DNA from: Limnanthes douglasii subsp. nivea
Lineage: Eukaryota > Streptophyta > Magnoliopsida > Brassicales > Limnanthaceae
Assembly: GCA_036936605.1 (NCBI GenBank)
Contig: JAUPFV010000002.1
Coordinates: forward strand, 162,556,813-162,620,812
DNA length: 64,000 nt
Reading direction: 5' to 3'
In this document: one piece after another, positions 36,984-47,616 of the stretch
Layout of the letters: each line of letters starts with the position of its first letter
Position numbering within the stretch: the stretch's first letter is position 1
Program-made: the position numbers and the translations under genes
The notes under the pieces: model-generated
Told to the model about the DNA's origin: nothing
Database searches by the model: none
The model's input: only the letters and a program-made list of their open reading frames with translations

Positions 36984-37080
36984 TTGAAATACTTTCTACT
37001 GTTTCACCATCACTTTCGTTTTCACTCTGCAAATCCTCAATGCTTTTTCTCTCAAAAACAAATTTTTACTCAGGTTGTTT

Positions 37081-40031
37081 ATGTTCACGGCTAGGAACGC
37101 TCTGATCAAAGGCGGGTGGCTCAACCTCTCTGAATTAGAAAAAGCGCAAGAGGTTGAAAGGGAAATGCGCATTGCAGCAGGCTTGCCCACTTCCCCCATC
37201 GACAAACCAGCAACTTCACCCACAGAGTCAGACCAGGGCTCTTCCTCCACAAAGGGTGTCAAACCGAGGAGGTTGTTTCAATCCAGTCTTTCCCCTATCA
37301 TCTCAGGTTCTTCGGTTCAAGAGTCGGAACCCGTCGTTGAACCAGGTTTAACAGTCACCAGCCTTAAAAAACCCTCCCCATTTTTAGCCATGGGGTCTGA
37401 TGCTGAAAACTCTCCTCACAAGTTAGTTGATCGGAGAAAAGGCCGGCTGGTCAAAGGGCAGGCTTCTAAGGGTACCCCTGTATCAGGTGCCAAGGATAGT
37501 AGTACTGGGTCAGAAGTACCCTACCCAGGGACAGGCTGTCCGGTCCGGAGGGCACTGGCTCAAGTCCCCGAAGAGAAACGTCCACAACAGAGCCCCAACC
37601 AGAGGCTAGAAATCAGGAGAGTACCGGAGCTCATCAGGCCGGAAGTCAGGCTGAGCCAAATCCAAACCTCCCTATCACCACTGCGACTGAAAACCCTTCC
37701 TCAATCATGGAGGAAATAATGGAGGATTCTATCGAAGAGGCTCTATTTAAGTCCGAACCTTCCGGACAGACTGGCAGTGTTGTTGCTGCCCAAAAAGATA
37801 AAGGTAAGGAAAAGTTGTGCTTGAGGCATCCGGATCTGCTGGTGTGTCTCGAAGTAAAGGTGGGGCCTTGTTTTCACAAGGTCAATGTTAAGTATCTCCT
37901 TGCCCTGCAAAAGATCAACTACGCTTTCATCCACACAACTGAGCTGGGCCGGATGCGTACGAAGTGAGGAATTCCGGAGAACGTGAAGATAAGAATCCCT
38001 ATAAACCCCGAAACTCTCATAGACTGTAAGCTGAGCGAGATAGTTATTTTCACAGAGCTGTTTAACTGGGGGCTCAGATTTCCCTTGGACCTAGAGATTG
38101 TCAAATACTTTCATCTGATAAAGCTTTGTCCAAGCCAGCTGAGTCCCAATTCTTAGTACACCCTCATAGCTTGCATTATGGCCTCTAGGCTCTCCGGGAT
38201 TCCTCTACCGATGAAGGAGTTTGCTGCTGTGGCCAGCCTCTGCAGAAACCACCACATCCCCTTTTATCACTTCAACATGGGGGATAACTTCAAAGGAGTG
38301 GATGAACTGCTAGAGTTGGAGAGGAATTGGAGGACTCAATTCCAGTTCGTAAGTGGTGCTTGGGAGAACGGGAAGAAAATCAAGGTCGAAGTCAACCCAA
38401 GTCTCCTCACCAGCAGATGCAGGAGTGATCGTAAGGCTCCTACTTTATATTTTTATCTCTTCTTTTATCAAATTTGTTTAAACTGATTGGCTTTGTCTTT
38501 TTCTTAGCAGAACTGCCCAAGGACTTCAATGACTATCTAAAGTCTGGGCAGACCACTTGCACCAAGATCAAAACTTGGCAGCTAAAAGGTGGAGAAACCG
38601 GTTCCACGATGCTTTCACGGGGGGCAACTTAGCAAGGTCTCACCTCTGGAACACTACTGGCCGGAGGGACTTAACCTGGGAAGAGCTCACCACTCAACCC
38701 CCTCCGGATGTAGTGCTCAAGAGGACACACGAACCGGATGGGACACTTTACTTGCCAGGCCGGGCCAAGGCCCCGAGTAAGATGAAAGGCAAAAAGAAGA
38801 AGGGCAAGAAAGTGGTAGGTGGAGCGGACCCTGCTGAGGTGGAGGAAGGTGTTTTAACAAATCCGGAGGGGCCAGCCCCAAGCCAGATTGATGCTGTTCT
38901 CTTGGAAGTGGTAGAGCAGGAGAGTGTTAGGCAAGAAGTTCTCTCCCCAGAATCCCCAAGGGCTTCCAAAAGAGACTGTAAACGGGGAGCTGAAAGCAAG
39001 GACATGGAGGCCAAGAAGAAGAAGACTTCTAAGGGTGATGAACTTTCTCTCCGGCCTCCGGAGCCTCTCCCCCATGTTGATCCCACTGACCCAACACAAG
39101 TAGAGGAGATACCTGGTGACTTTCAAACTGATGAGGTCGAAGGGGGAGGTCTTAGCATTGATGGGGTAGACATCACTAGTCTTCGTGGGCTTGGTGAGTA
39201 CTTTATCAACCTCCCCAGAGACGATTTTGCTGGGCCTTACCTCCCTCCGAGTACTTACACCGTCACTTTTAATGGTAAGAATTTTACTGTTTCAAGAGAA
39301 AGGGACATTATAGCTCACTCTTTATTACGTAGTGTTCAGCCGGTGCTTGTGTTGGAGAAGCAAGTTCGAAGTCAGGTAGACATTATCAAAGACCTCAAGT
39401 CTGATAAGGAGAGGCTGTCCGATGACCTTCTTACTGCCACTCAACATGCTGACATTTTAAAAGGGGAAAACGAGGAGCTGAAAAAGAACCAAGAGGGATG
39501 GACCACCAAAGTTGCTACTCTGGAAGATACTATCAAGGAGCTCCGGGAGAAGTTGTCTGGAGTAGAGAAAGATCTCACTTTTTCAAAAGAGGAGGTCAAG
39601 GCCAAGGATCAAGTCATTCACAACTTGACAAGTGACAAGATTGCACTTGAGAACACGGTGTCCGAGGCTGCAAAGGAGAAAGCTGATCTGCTAAGGGAGC
39701 AAGAGGCCAAAATCCTGGCCAAGATCGATGCTTATGCCAACAACGTAATAGACACTCAAGAGCAAATGTATGCAAGGTGAAATCAGACATGGTCCTGCTC
39801 TTCCATGAGAAGAGCCCGAAGAGGAACTTGGGAGACTTGTGGCTTCACGTAGAGTACGAAGACCTTCCCTTCCACACCATGGCTGACAGAGACTTGCATG
39901 ACTATTCCAGTGCTTCCTCTTTTGACGAGGCAGAAGAAAATGTCGGGGAGGGTCCTCCTGAAGAGAAAGACGATCCTAAGGGGAAGAAGAAGATAGATGA
40001 GGTTGAGCCATCTTCAAAGGCTCAGTCTTGA
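37081..40031 (+). pseudogene. Antisense gene of the left Tat unit (Transposase_28-like, one intron)
   Basis: Opposite in strand to gag-pol and lying between pol and the 3' LTR. Start MFTARNALIKGGWLN; a Ser/Pro-rich part; then a globular part with NVKYLLALQKINYAF, GLRFPLDLEIVKYFHLIK, LCPSQLSPNS and MASRLSGIPLPMKEFAAVA, resembling the Pfam family Transposase_28 (putative gypsy-type transposon). A phase-1 intron (38431-38510) follows, then RSHLWNTTGRRDLTWEEL, a Lys-rich linker (KKKKGKK), a coiled coil (about 39300-39760) and an acidic tail (HDYSSASSFDEAEENVGEG). Defects: a frame change near 37715, TGG to TGA at 37964, TGG to TAG at 38154, a frame change near 38535, and a 1-nt loss near 39777. 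Function unknown; extra genes in this position are known in Tat elements. Confidence 0.7.
38431..38510 (+). other. Spliceosomal intron in the left antisense gene
   Basis: Begins GTAAGGCTCC and ends TTTTTCTTAGCAG, with TGATTGGCTT as a likely branch region. It interrupts a codon after its first base (phase 1). The flanking protein is conserved with the right copy, which has an intron at the same point. Confidence 0.65.
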
Positions 40032-40445
40032 ATTATGAATTATTTTTTCACTTTTCATGTTATCTAAACTAAAGTCCTTGGAAGGTCAAGGCACTCTTTT
40101 TGTTAACGTGTCCGGTATCTGACCGGGTAGATTCTTTACTTTGTTTGACAATTTAAAAGTCCTTGGAAGTCCAAGGCACTTAAGTTATTTCAATAAATAT
40201 CCTTGTTTTGCATAAATTTCGCATCCTTTCATAGTTTGTTTCAATTTTGGTGGCTAGTGTTTAAATAGCCCTTAGTTATTTCATAATTGGCCTAAAGTAA
40301 GAGTGTTTAAGCTCTCCGATGGCAAATGTTTAAGTGGTCATCATTCTTTTACTTCAATCCGGATGGTGTGACAAAAAACAAAGTAAGAATACTTCGGATT
40401 TTTTTTTTTAAGAAGGCATCGTATTTCATTAAAAATTCCGGACAC

Positions 40446-40493
40446 CTCATTAAAACCTCCCCGCGCCACCAGGGTAGGAAAGAGTATGCCCCC
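40446..40493 (-). other. Conserved post-pol motif, copy c
   Basis: Plus strand CTCATTAAAACCTCCCCGCG, then CCACCAGGGTAGGAAAGAG and TATGCCCCC. It lies 45 bp after the integrase stop, on the minus strand, between the convergent ends of pol and the antisense gene. Confidence 0.7.
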
Positions 40494-40538
40494 AAATATT
40501 AACATGGATGTTTAAACAAGTAAATATTTACACAGATG

Positions 40539-41326
40539 TTACTCGAAGTACATCCGGAGATGTTCAATATTCCAATGGTGGGTTAAAATTCTTCCATCCT
40601 TGTCTTCTAGCCAATATGTTCCAGGTTTAAGCCTTTCAACAACCATATAAGGTCCTTCCCAAGTTGAGGCCAGTTTGCCGAGCAGCTTCTCTTTAGTGTG
40701 TAAGAAGACTTTCCTTAATACCTTGTCCCCCGGCTGGAAATCTCTTCTTTTAACTCTAGAAGCAAATCTCTTTCTCATCAAACCCTGATAGTGTACAGCT
40801 CTAAGGTGAGCTTTAACTCGTCTTTCCTCTACCAAGTCAAGTTGACCTCTGATCGCCACTTCGTTAGCGCATTCGAAGAAGTTGTGAACCCGAAATGATG
40901 GGAGAGTTTCTTCTATGGGAGCTACTGCATCCATCCCATAGACCAAGGCAAATGGTGACTCTTGTGTTGCAGTCCCAGGTGTTGTCCGGTAGGCCCACAA
41001 GACCTCTTGTAAATAGCTAGGCCACTTCCCAGCAGCTCCTTCCAGATTCTTCTTTAAACCGGACAGTATAGTTCTGTTAGCCACTTCAACCTGACCATTT
41101 TCTTGTGGGTGGAAAGGTGAAGAGAAACAATTTTGTATACCCCTTGAGGCACAAAAACTCTCCATTTCTCTATTGTCGAACTGTGGCCCACTGTCTGTTG
41201 TTATCTTTTGTGGAACACCAAATCTGCAATAGATGTTGGATAAAATGAATTTTATGACAGCTTTTGATGTTGTTCCTGCCAGGGGGGCTGCTTCAATCCA
41301 CTTCGAAAATTAATATATAGCAACAA
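40539..41326 (-). pseudogene. Integrase core and C-terminal part, left unit
   Basis: The core resumes with FSKWIEAAPLAG; the first catalytic Asp position, usually AIDYFSKW, here reads Tyr followed by a stop. ITTDSGPQFDN keeps the second Asp and NGQVEVANRTI the catalytic Glu. A long open C-terminal part (40539-41165) follows with WPSYLQEVLWAYRTTPGTA, SPFALVYGMDAVAPIEETLP, FQPGDKVLRKVFLHTKEK and a Tat-like end, EDKDGRILTHHWNIEHLRMY. Enzyme role is cDNA integration. Dead, but among the best preserved pieces here. Confidence 0.85.
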
Positions 41327-41992
41327 TTATAGTTTTGCACCCTCCGGACGCCATAGGGAGAGGGCCCACTTAATCCAACCCCATCGAGCAAAAGGTATAG
41401 GCTCAGAAATTGACTCTAAAGGGATGGTTGGGACATGAATTTCATTGCTATATTTCTGGCATGGATCACACCTTCTTACCAGCTCTTTAGCATTCTGCAT
41501 AATAGATGGCCAATAGTAGCCGGCCAGTAAAACTCTCCTTGTTAAAGCCCTAAATCCACAGTGAGCTGATCCCTCACCATCATGAAATTCAGAGAGGACT
41601 ATTTGAGACTCATCATCTCCCAAACACCGCTGAAGAGGTTTACTGTAAGACTTTTTATACAGAACGTCTCTTAGTATGATAAAACCACGAGCCTTGTGTT
41701 TCATTTTTCTTGCTAGTGCTTTATCTGGAGGCAGAATGCCATCGGAGAGGTACCGCAGGAGAGGAAATCTCCAATCCTGAGGTTGCTTCACATGTACTTC
41801 AAAAATTTCTTCCTCTTTACCTACATTAAGTTGAATGGAGGGGCTCTCCAGTACATGGATCCATGGATATGACTCTGTGTAAGCTATAGCTGCCAATGAG
41901 TCTGCTAATTCATTCTCTGTCCGGGGTATATGCTCATAAACAGCGCTTTTAAACTTGAGTGCTTCATTTTTAAGAAGAAGTAAATACTTCAC
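41327..41992 (-). pseudogene. End of the second RNase H and integrase zinc finger, left unit
   Basis: Residues 20-40 carry HIPRTENELADSLAAIAY, the C-terminal signature of the archaeal-type RNase H. A linker follows, then the integrase HHCC finger (FHDGEGSAHCGF and RRCDPCQKY) with LTRRVLLAGYYWPSI between. The frame continues to PIPFARWG, where the integrase core should start with MDLVGP, but slips into another frame there. Confidence 0.8.
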
Positions 41993-41998
41993 TTATTG

Positions 41999-42196
41999 CT
42001 ACTTTTTAGCCTCAGCTTGACGTTGAGCATGGTGGATAAGAAGCTGGGAGTCACTCATTAGCTTGACCCTTTTAGCCCCACAAATATAAGCTAACTTTAA
42101 ACCAGCTATAGCTGCTTCGTATTCGGACTCATTATTGGAAGCCCTGAAAGCAAAACATATAGCTTGGTACATTTTGTCACCATACAGAGAAGTCAA
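41999..42196 (-). pseudogene. Second (archaeal-type) RNase H, left unit
   Basis: Carries SNNESEYEAAIAGLKLAYIC and KLMSDSQLLIHHAQ, the Glu and second Asp of the active site. The first Asp lies at the end of the preceding piece in VVRTDGGSSTMGCG. Stops separate the pieces. This extra RNase H marks the element as Tat-type. Confidence 0.8.
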
Positions 42197-42982
42197 TCAC
42201 ACCCCTACACCACATCCCATAGTGCTGGATCCACCATCCGTCCGGACGACCCAGACCTTTTTATCTTTCATCTCAGTAGTCTGCTCCGAATCTCTGTAAG
42301 AGTGGAATTCAACTAAAAAATCAGCCACAGCTTGGGCCTTGACTGCTGTTCGGGGAGAAAAATCTATATTGAAATCCCCCAATTCTACCGAGCAGTTAGT
42401 CATTCTACTTGAAATGTCTGCCTTTTGGAGAACATTCTTCAGAGGAAAAGATGTCCGGACGATAATAGGATGAGCCTGGAAATAAGGCCTCATCTTCCTT
42501 GCAGCTATCACCAGGGCTAGCGCTAACTTTTCGAGTTTTAAATAACGCGTTTCTGCATCTATCAAGCTCTTGCTGATGTAGTATACAAGATGGGGGTAGT
42601 TATCCACCTCTCTTACCAACACAGCACTGATGGCACAACTCGAAACTGCCAAATATACGAAGAGTGTCTCTCCATCAACTAGTTTAAATAGGGTTTTGGG
42701 GGAGGACAGATGTTTCTTAATCTCATTGAAGGCCTCATCACACTGTGAGGTCCAGTCGAATCCCCTTGAACCCTTCAAAGTTTGAAAAAACAGGGCGCGT
42801 ATGTCCGATGACCTTGAGATAAATCGGTTTAAAGCAGCTAACCTCCCCGCCAATCGTTGCACTTCTTTAATATTCTGAGGAGGCTCCATTTGGAATAGAG
42901 CATTAAGTTGGTCCGGATCGGGCTGTATCCCTTGCTCACTTATTATATAACCTAGGAACTTCCCGGATTGCACTCCGAACAC
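42197..42982 (-). pseudogene. Reverse transcriptase thumb/connection and first RNase H, left unit
   Basis: An open frame of 261 codons. GKFLGYIISEQGIQPDPDQL and NIKEVQRLAGRLAALNRFI are the end of reverse transcriptase; DEAFNEIKKHLSSPKTLF the connection; LFVYLAVSSCAISAVLVRE, VYYISKSLIDAETRYLKLEK and MRPYFQAHPIIVRTSFPLK the first RNase H. It ends in the start of the second RNase H. RNase H removes the RNA strand during cDNA synthesis. Confidence 0.85.
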
Positions 42983-43761
42983 ACATTTTCTGGATTTAGC
43001 TTCAAATTCACTTTTACCAAGTTGGCAAAAGTTTCTTGGAGATCAGTTAAGTGCAATTGCTCATCCACACTTTTCACCAACATGTCATCGATGTATACTT
43101 CCATATTTCTTCCAATTTGATCAGCAAAGGCTTTGTTCACCAATCTCTAATAAGTAGCCCCAGCATTTTTCAACCCAAATGGCATTACCTTGTAGCAATG
43201 AAGACCCCTGTCAGTGACAAATGTGGTATGCTCCTGATCTTTCGGATCTACTTGGATCTGATTGTACCCCGAGAAAGCATCCATAAAGGATAACAGCTTA
43301 TTCCCAGAGGTGGAGTCTACTAGCTGGTCAATTCGGGTAACTGGATACAAATCTTTTGGGCAAGCTCTATTGAGATCTGTGAAGTCAATGCACATACGCC
43401 ACTTGCCATTTTTCTTTTTCACCAAGACCGGATTGGCAGTCCACAAAGGATATTGAGACTCCTTGATATGCACCATCTTTGTGAGCCTATCAACTTCTTG
43501 CACAATAACATCAGCCTTTTCTTTGGAAAAAGCCCTTCTCTTTTGTACCACTGGTGCTACATCTCTCGGGACAGATAGGTGATGTGATATAGCATCAGCT
43601 GGAACCCCAGTAACATCAGCATTGCACCAAGAAAAAACATGCTTATGGTTTTTCAAGAACTTTAACATCTTATTTTTCAGGTCGGGTGGCATTTTAGACC
43701 CTATCTTGACACTTTTCCCTTCTTCTAAAGAATGTGTTTCAACCTCTTGAACTGATATCAA
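42952..43761 (-). pseudogene. Reverse transcriptase fingers and palm, left unit
   Basis: The 43147-43761 frame holds KNHKHVFSWCNADVTGVPA, YPLWTANPVLVKKKNGKWRM, CIDFTDLNRACPKDLYP, LLSFMDAFSGYNQI and FVTDRGLHCYKVMPFGLKNA. It ends at ATY, where a stop replaces the next codon. The palm continues at 42952-43143 with NMEVYIDDMLVKS (YIDD box) and LVKVNLKLNPENV. Catalytic Asp residues appear kept, but stops and a frame change break it. Confidence 0.85.
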
Positions 43762-43950
43762 TACTCCACGAGTCTCTCTGGGGTCATCAATTTCACCCTC
43801 ACCCCCAGAAAGCCCCTCAAACTGCTATTGCTCGTCGATACGAACTGCCCCCAACGTCCGGGGGGCCAGGGCTGTAGCATAACATTCTCTTGCAACCTTT
43901 TGACTGCTTCGGACAACTCCTACTTGTCCTTGAACAGCATATTTCAAACA

Positions 43951-45156
43951 TTAGTGGACTGTCGAAGCCAATGTATGCATCCTAGAGAGCCAAGACCTCC
44001 CTAAAATAGCATTATAGCAAGTGGGACAATCTACCACAATAAAAAGTATCCTAACCATCTTCTTGAAAAGGCCCTTGCCCAACAAAACTTCCTCTTCGAA
44101 CTCCCCGATCACATCTGCTGAGCTGCCAGTAAAGCCCACAATTGATCTGTCTCAACGCTGAATTACGGCTGGATTCTTCATTTTCTTGTAAGTGTTTAAG
44201 AAGAGGATATTAGCTGAGCTTCCACTATCCACCAAGATTCGTCTTATGTCATTGCCCCCAATGGATGCTCCTATGACAACAGCATCTTCATGAGGGCCAG
44301 CTATATCTCTTAAGTCATCTTCATCAAAAACAATGAACGGGAAAGGAATTTGCGATTGATAGGAGGTCATGCCTCCTTCTAGCTGGGTAGCTAAAGTATA
44401 AACGTGCCTCTTCCTCGAAGAAGCAATAGGAGCTGTCATAGTATCCCCTCCGAAAATTGCAAGTGACTCAAAAAACTTAATGAGCCCGGAGACTGTTCTA
44501 GAACATTCCTCAATGGCACCCACTCTATTTCGAGTTGGATCCGGATCCAAGTATTCTGATTCCACATCAAACCTTTCGATTATAACCATAGCTCCCTCCG
44601 GAGCAGCATTGCTTGGACCAACCCGGTGAGTATTGTCAGGCCTATTACCTCCTCTTCTTTTGACATATGCCCCCAGCTTTCCCCTTTCAATCAAGTTCTG
44701 AACTTCTTGTTTCAAGGCTAAACAATCATCGGTGGTATGGCCAGTATCATTGTGATACTGGCAGAAAGAGTTATTACGATGTTCTCTAGGAGATTGCATT
44801 GCGGTCGGCCTTCTATAGTGTACCTCTTCCTTTGTTTTATCATAAATGGTGGCCACACTTTCTTTCAATTCTGCAAACCACTCCGGTTGAACCCAAGGCC
44901 CTCTCTTATTTCTGGATTGTTGACTCTGAGCAGGTGCAGCTGGCTGAGATTGAGCTTTAGCCCTGCCATGCCCCTGTACGGTCTCCTTTGCCTTGTTCCC
45001 GGACTGATTCTGATTGGGGTTTGGTGCAACCGGGGCAGACCTCACCTGCCTGTGCTCCCTAGTTTTCTTTGTTTCATCAACGTAAATCTGCTTTCCAACC
45101 TGATTCAACAAACCTCCCCAAGTCATGGCTTTCTTTTTTGTCACCGAATCAGCCAA
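43951..45156 (-). pseudogene. Gag nucleocapsid part and aspartic protease, left unit
   Basis: A 334-codon frame (44152-45156) begins after the capsid with KKKAMTWGGLLNQVGKQIYV. It has WVQPEWFAELKESVATIYDK, the single Tat-type knuckle FCQYHNDTGHTTDDC, then FDVESEYLDPDPTRNRVGAI and the protease active site IRRILVDSGSSANILFLNT. The protease C-terminal half follows at 43951-44139 in another frame (YNAILGRSWLSRM). The protease would process Gag-Pol. Frame change at 44140-44152. Confidence 0.8.
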
Positions 45157-45582
45157 ATTCCAAGGGTAAGCCCTGTCTCAAGGATGCTATTGCTACTTGT
45201 TCGAAACAATCAGCCAGCCCATTCTTGGTGTTTACAAAACGACTTATGTATTATTTCAATGATTCGTTCGGTTCCTGGGCACAATGGATTATTGTGTCCC
45301 CATTTCCCTTCAACTCTTTACTCCCAACAAACTGCCTTTGAAAGGCCACCCAAAAGGTATCAAAATTCTTGATCCAGCCTTGTGGTAGGCTGTTATACCA
45401 TTTTAGAGCAGTCCCCGTAAAGGATTGGGAGAATGCTCTACAAATTAGCTTGTCATCATCATCAAAGTTCATCATGAAGTTTTTAAATTTCTCCAAATGG
45501 TTGTCTGGATCAGTACTGCCATCGTACTTCTCCATTTTAGTGCTATCAAACCTCTTAGGGAGGTTTCCGGACAGGCCAATAT
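45157..45582 (-). pseudogene. Gag capsid part, left unit, 5' truncated
   Basis: Reads [10 protein letters not shown] and [20 protein letters not shown], then [20 protein letters not shown] and WYNSLPQGWIKNFDTFW, the retrotransposon capsid signature. A stop interrupts SLK/YISRF at 45251. At about 45582 homology to the right unit ends and unrelated AT-rich DNA begins, so gag N-terminus, primer site and 5' LTR are missing. Confidence 0.8.
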
Positions 45583-46620
45583 CTTATTACGAATAATTCC
45601 AACAACTTCGGGAGAAAAAGAGGCATTTACCTATTACAGAGATGGTGCGATTTGTTTATCATTATGTTTTTTATTACCATTATATTAGTATATATAGATT
45701 AGATAATTAGAATAAATTGAAGCAAAATAGCTATTAAAGGATTCCTTCTATTCTAACTAGTGGCTGAGAGTAAGCAAGCTACTTTTGCTGTGCCAACGTA
45801 TCACATCTGTGGAAATGCTATGATAAGATATTGCAAGGATTGAATATACTCCTTTCTCTGGTGTGTCATGCAAAACAGAAAATCTAAACACACGCCTACT
45901 TCAGAGAGGCCGAGAATCACACGCCTACTTCAGAGAGACCAAGAATCACGAGTTGAATCATTTTCAATCCAACCGGAAGCTGCTAACAGTTTACGAGTAC
46001 AAGTGTGAAGCGGTTGATGCTATGATAAATTGCTCCAAGGACAAGGAGCCCGAATAATGTCAGGGGCAAAGCATGAGAGAATAGCTGGCATGTTTTGATT
46101 GATGCTTGTGCATTGGAGCCAAAAGACATGGACAACTTCGGACTTCCAATATCCAGATTTCCTCATTGCTCATTTTACAAGGTCGTCGCAGAACGCCCTT
46201 CTGGATTTGGTTGCCTTTTGTCAAAAAATCTACAATTCCAGTTCTAGAAGCCTCTAAGAGCTCAGGGATGTTGAGTCTTGTCCAAACAAAGAAGCTCTTT
46301 CACTTAGTTGATACATGTACTAGCAGAGAGCTTGAGAAGATATGTGAAAAGAAGCGATGTGAAATACCATAAAAAGCCTTGTTATTAATGTGTTAATAAT
46401 GTCCGTTGATTAGTTGAGTGAGAGTTGAAATTGAATGCTGAGATTGTATAGTCTTCTGAACTAAACAATGAAAAACCATTTCGTAGTTTGTGTATAAGCC
46501 CTTTTAAGGCGATTTTTGTAGCCCCTCGAATTCTGTCAGGATATGTCTCCTCGAATTTTCTTGTATGCCAGATTATGAAATATCAGTATGTAATTTTAAC
46601 AATTTGTCATATTAGCCTAA
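45583..46620 (+). other. Unrelated insert with exon-like sequence
   Basis: This kilobase separates the truncated left gag from the minisatellite. The middle part (45770-46375) has higher GC content and open pieces in two plus frames: a 64-codon piece ending FQSNRKLLTVYEYKCEAVDA followed by MINCSKDKEPE (45863-46057), and an 88-codon piece with PVLEASKSSGMLSLVQTKK and CTSRELEKICEKKRCEIP (46106-46372). A 29-bp tandem duplication lies at 45889-45948. The composition is that of cellular coding DNA rather than gag-pol. I do not recognise the protein. It may be a captured host gene fragment. Confidence 0.35.
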
Positions 46621-46629
46621 GTGTTTTCC

Positions 46630-47460
46630 ATTTCGCAATAATTATTGTGACATAAACAATAATTTAAGGCATCAAGAAATTCGAGGCACAAAATATTGTG
46701 ACTCCAATAATAGTGTAAGGACGGAAAAAATTCGAAGCACAAAATATTGTGAACCAAATAATAGTGTAAGTGGTGAAACAATTCGAGGCAGAAAATATTG
46801 TGACCCAAATAATAGTGGAAGGAAAAAATTCGAGGCACAAAATACTGTGACCCAAAAAATAGTGTAAGTGGTGAAACAATTCGAGGCACAAAATATTGTG
46901 ACCCAAATAATAGTGGAAGGAAAAAATTCGAGGCACAAAACATTGTGACCCAAATAATAGTGTAAGACAAAGAAAAATTCGGGGCACAAATTATTGTGAC
47001 CCAAATAATAGTGGAAGGAAAAAATTCGAGGCACAAAATATTGTGACACAAATAATAGTGTAAGGCAAAGAAAAATTCGGGGCACAAATTATTGTGACCC
47101 AAATAATATTGGAAGGAAACAATTTAAGGCACAAAATATTGTGACCCAAATAATAGTGTAAGGCAAAGAAAAATTCGGGGCACAAAATATTGTGACCCAA
47201 ATAATAGTGTAAGGCAAAGAAAAATTCGGGGCACAAATTATTGTGACCCGAATAATAGTGCAAGGAAAAAATTCGAGGCACAAAATATTGTGACCCAAAT
47301 AATAGTGTAAGGCAAAGAAAAATTCGGGGCACAAAATATTGTAACCCAAATAATAGTGGAAGGAAAAAATTCGGGCAAAATTATTGTGACCCAAATAATA
47401 GTGGAAGGAGAAAATTCGAGGCACAAAATATTGTGGCCCAAATAATAGTGTACGGAAAAA
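46630..47460. repeat. Minisatellite with two unit types of about 46 and 51 bp
   Basis: About 17 units share TTCGAGGCACAAAATATTG and TGACCCAAATAATAGTG. Short units continue with GAAGGAAAAAA, long ones with TAAGGCAAAGAAAAA and TTCGGGGCA instead of TTCGAGGCA. The two types alternate over much of the array. All minus frames stay open by chance for 80-160 codons; they are not genes. The array follows gag and the post-pol motif, where Tat elements are known to carry tandem repeats. Confidence 0.9.
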
Positions 47461-47490
47461 GTACGTTCTATTAAGCAGCTCATTGGGAAA

Positions 47491-47540
47491 CCTCGTTAAA
47501 ACCTTCATGTGCCTATCAGGGTAGGAAAGAGTATGCCCTC
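47491..47540 (-). other. Conserved post-pol motif, copy d
   Basis: Plus strand CCTCGTTAAAACCTTCATGT, then TATCAGGGTAGGAAAGAG and TATGCCCTC. Here it follows gag directly, since pol is absent. Confidence 0.7.
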
Positions 47541-47616
47541 ACTATGTTTTCGAACTTTGAGATACAAAAAAGGACAACTATTACACTCGAACTAGTTCCT
47601 CATTCAAGATACAATT

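Noticed and set aside
44737..45372. Plus-strand open frame of 211 codons over the left gag
   Set aside because: Lies opposite gag and protease whose own frames have clear family motifs; its peptide has no recognisable motif.
46630..47460. CRISPR-like array
   Set aside because: Regular spacing, but the whole unit repeats with no unique spacers, and the context is a plant retroelement.
46617..47508. Several overlapping minus-strand open frames of 80-160 codons (Cys/Phe/Tyr-rich)
   Set aside because: They are translations of the minisatellite; all three frames stay open because of the repeat unit, and the peptides are the same repeat read in different phases.
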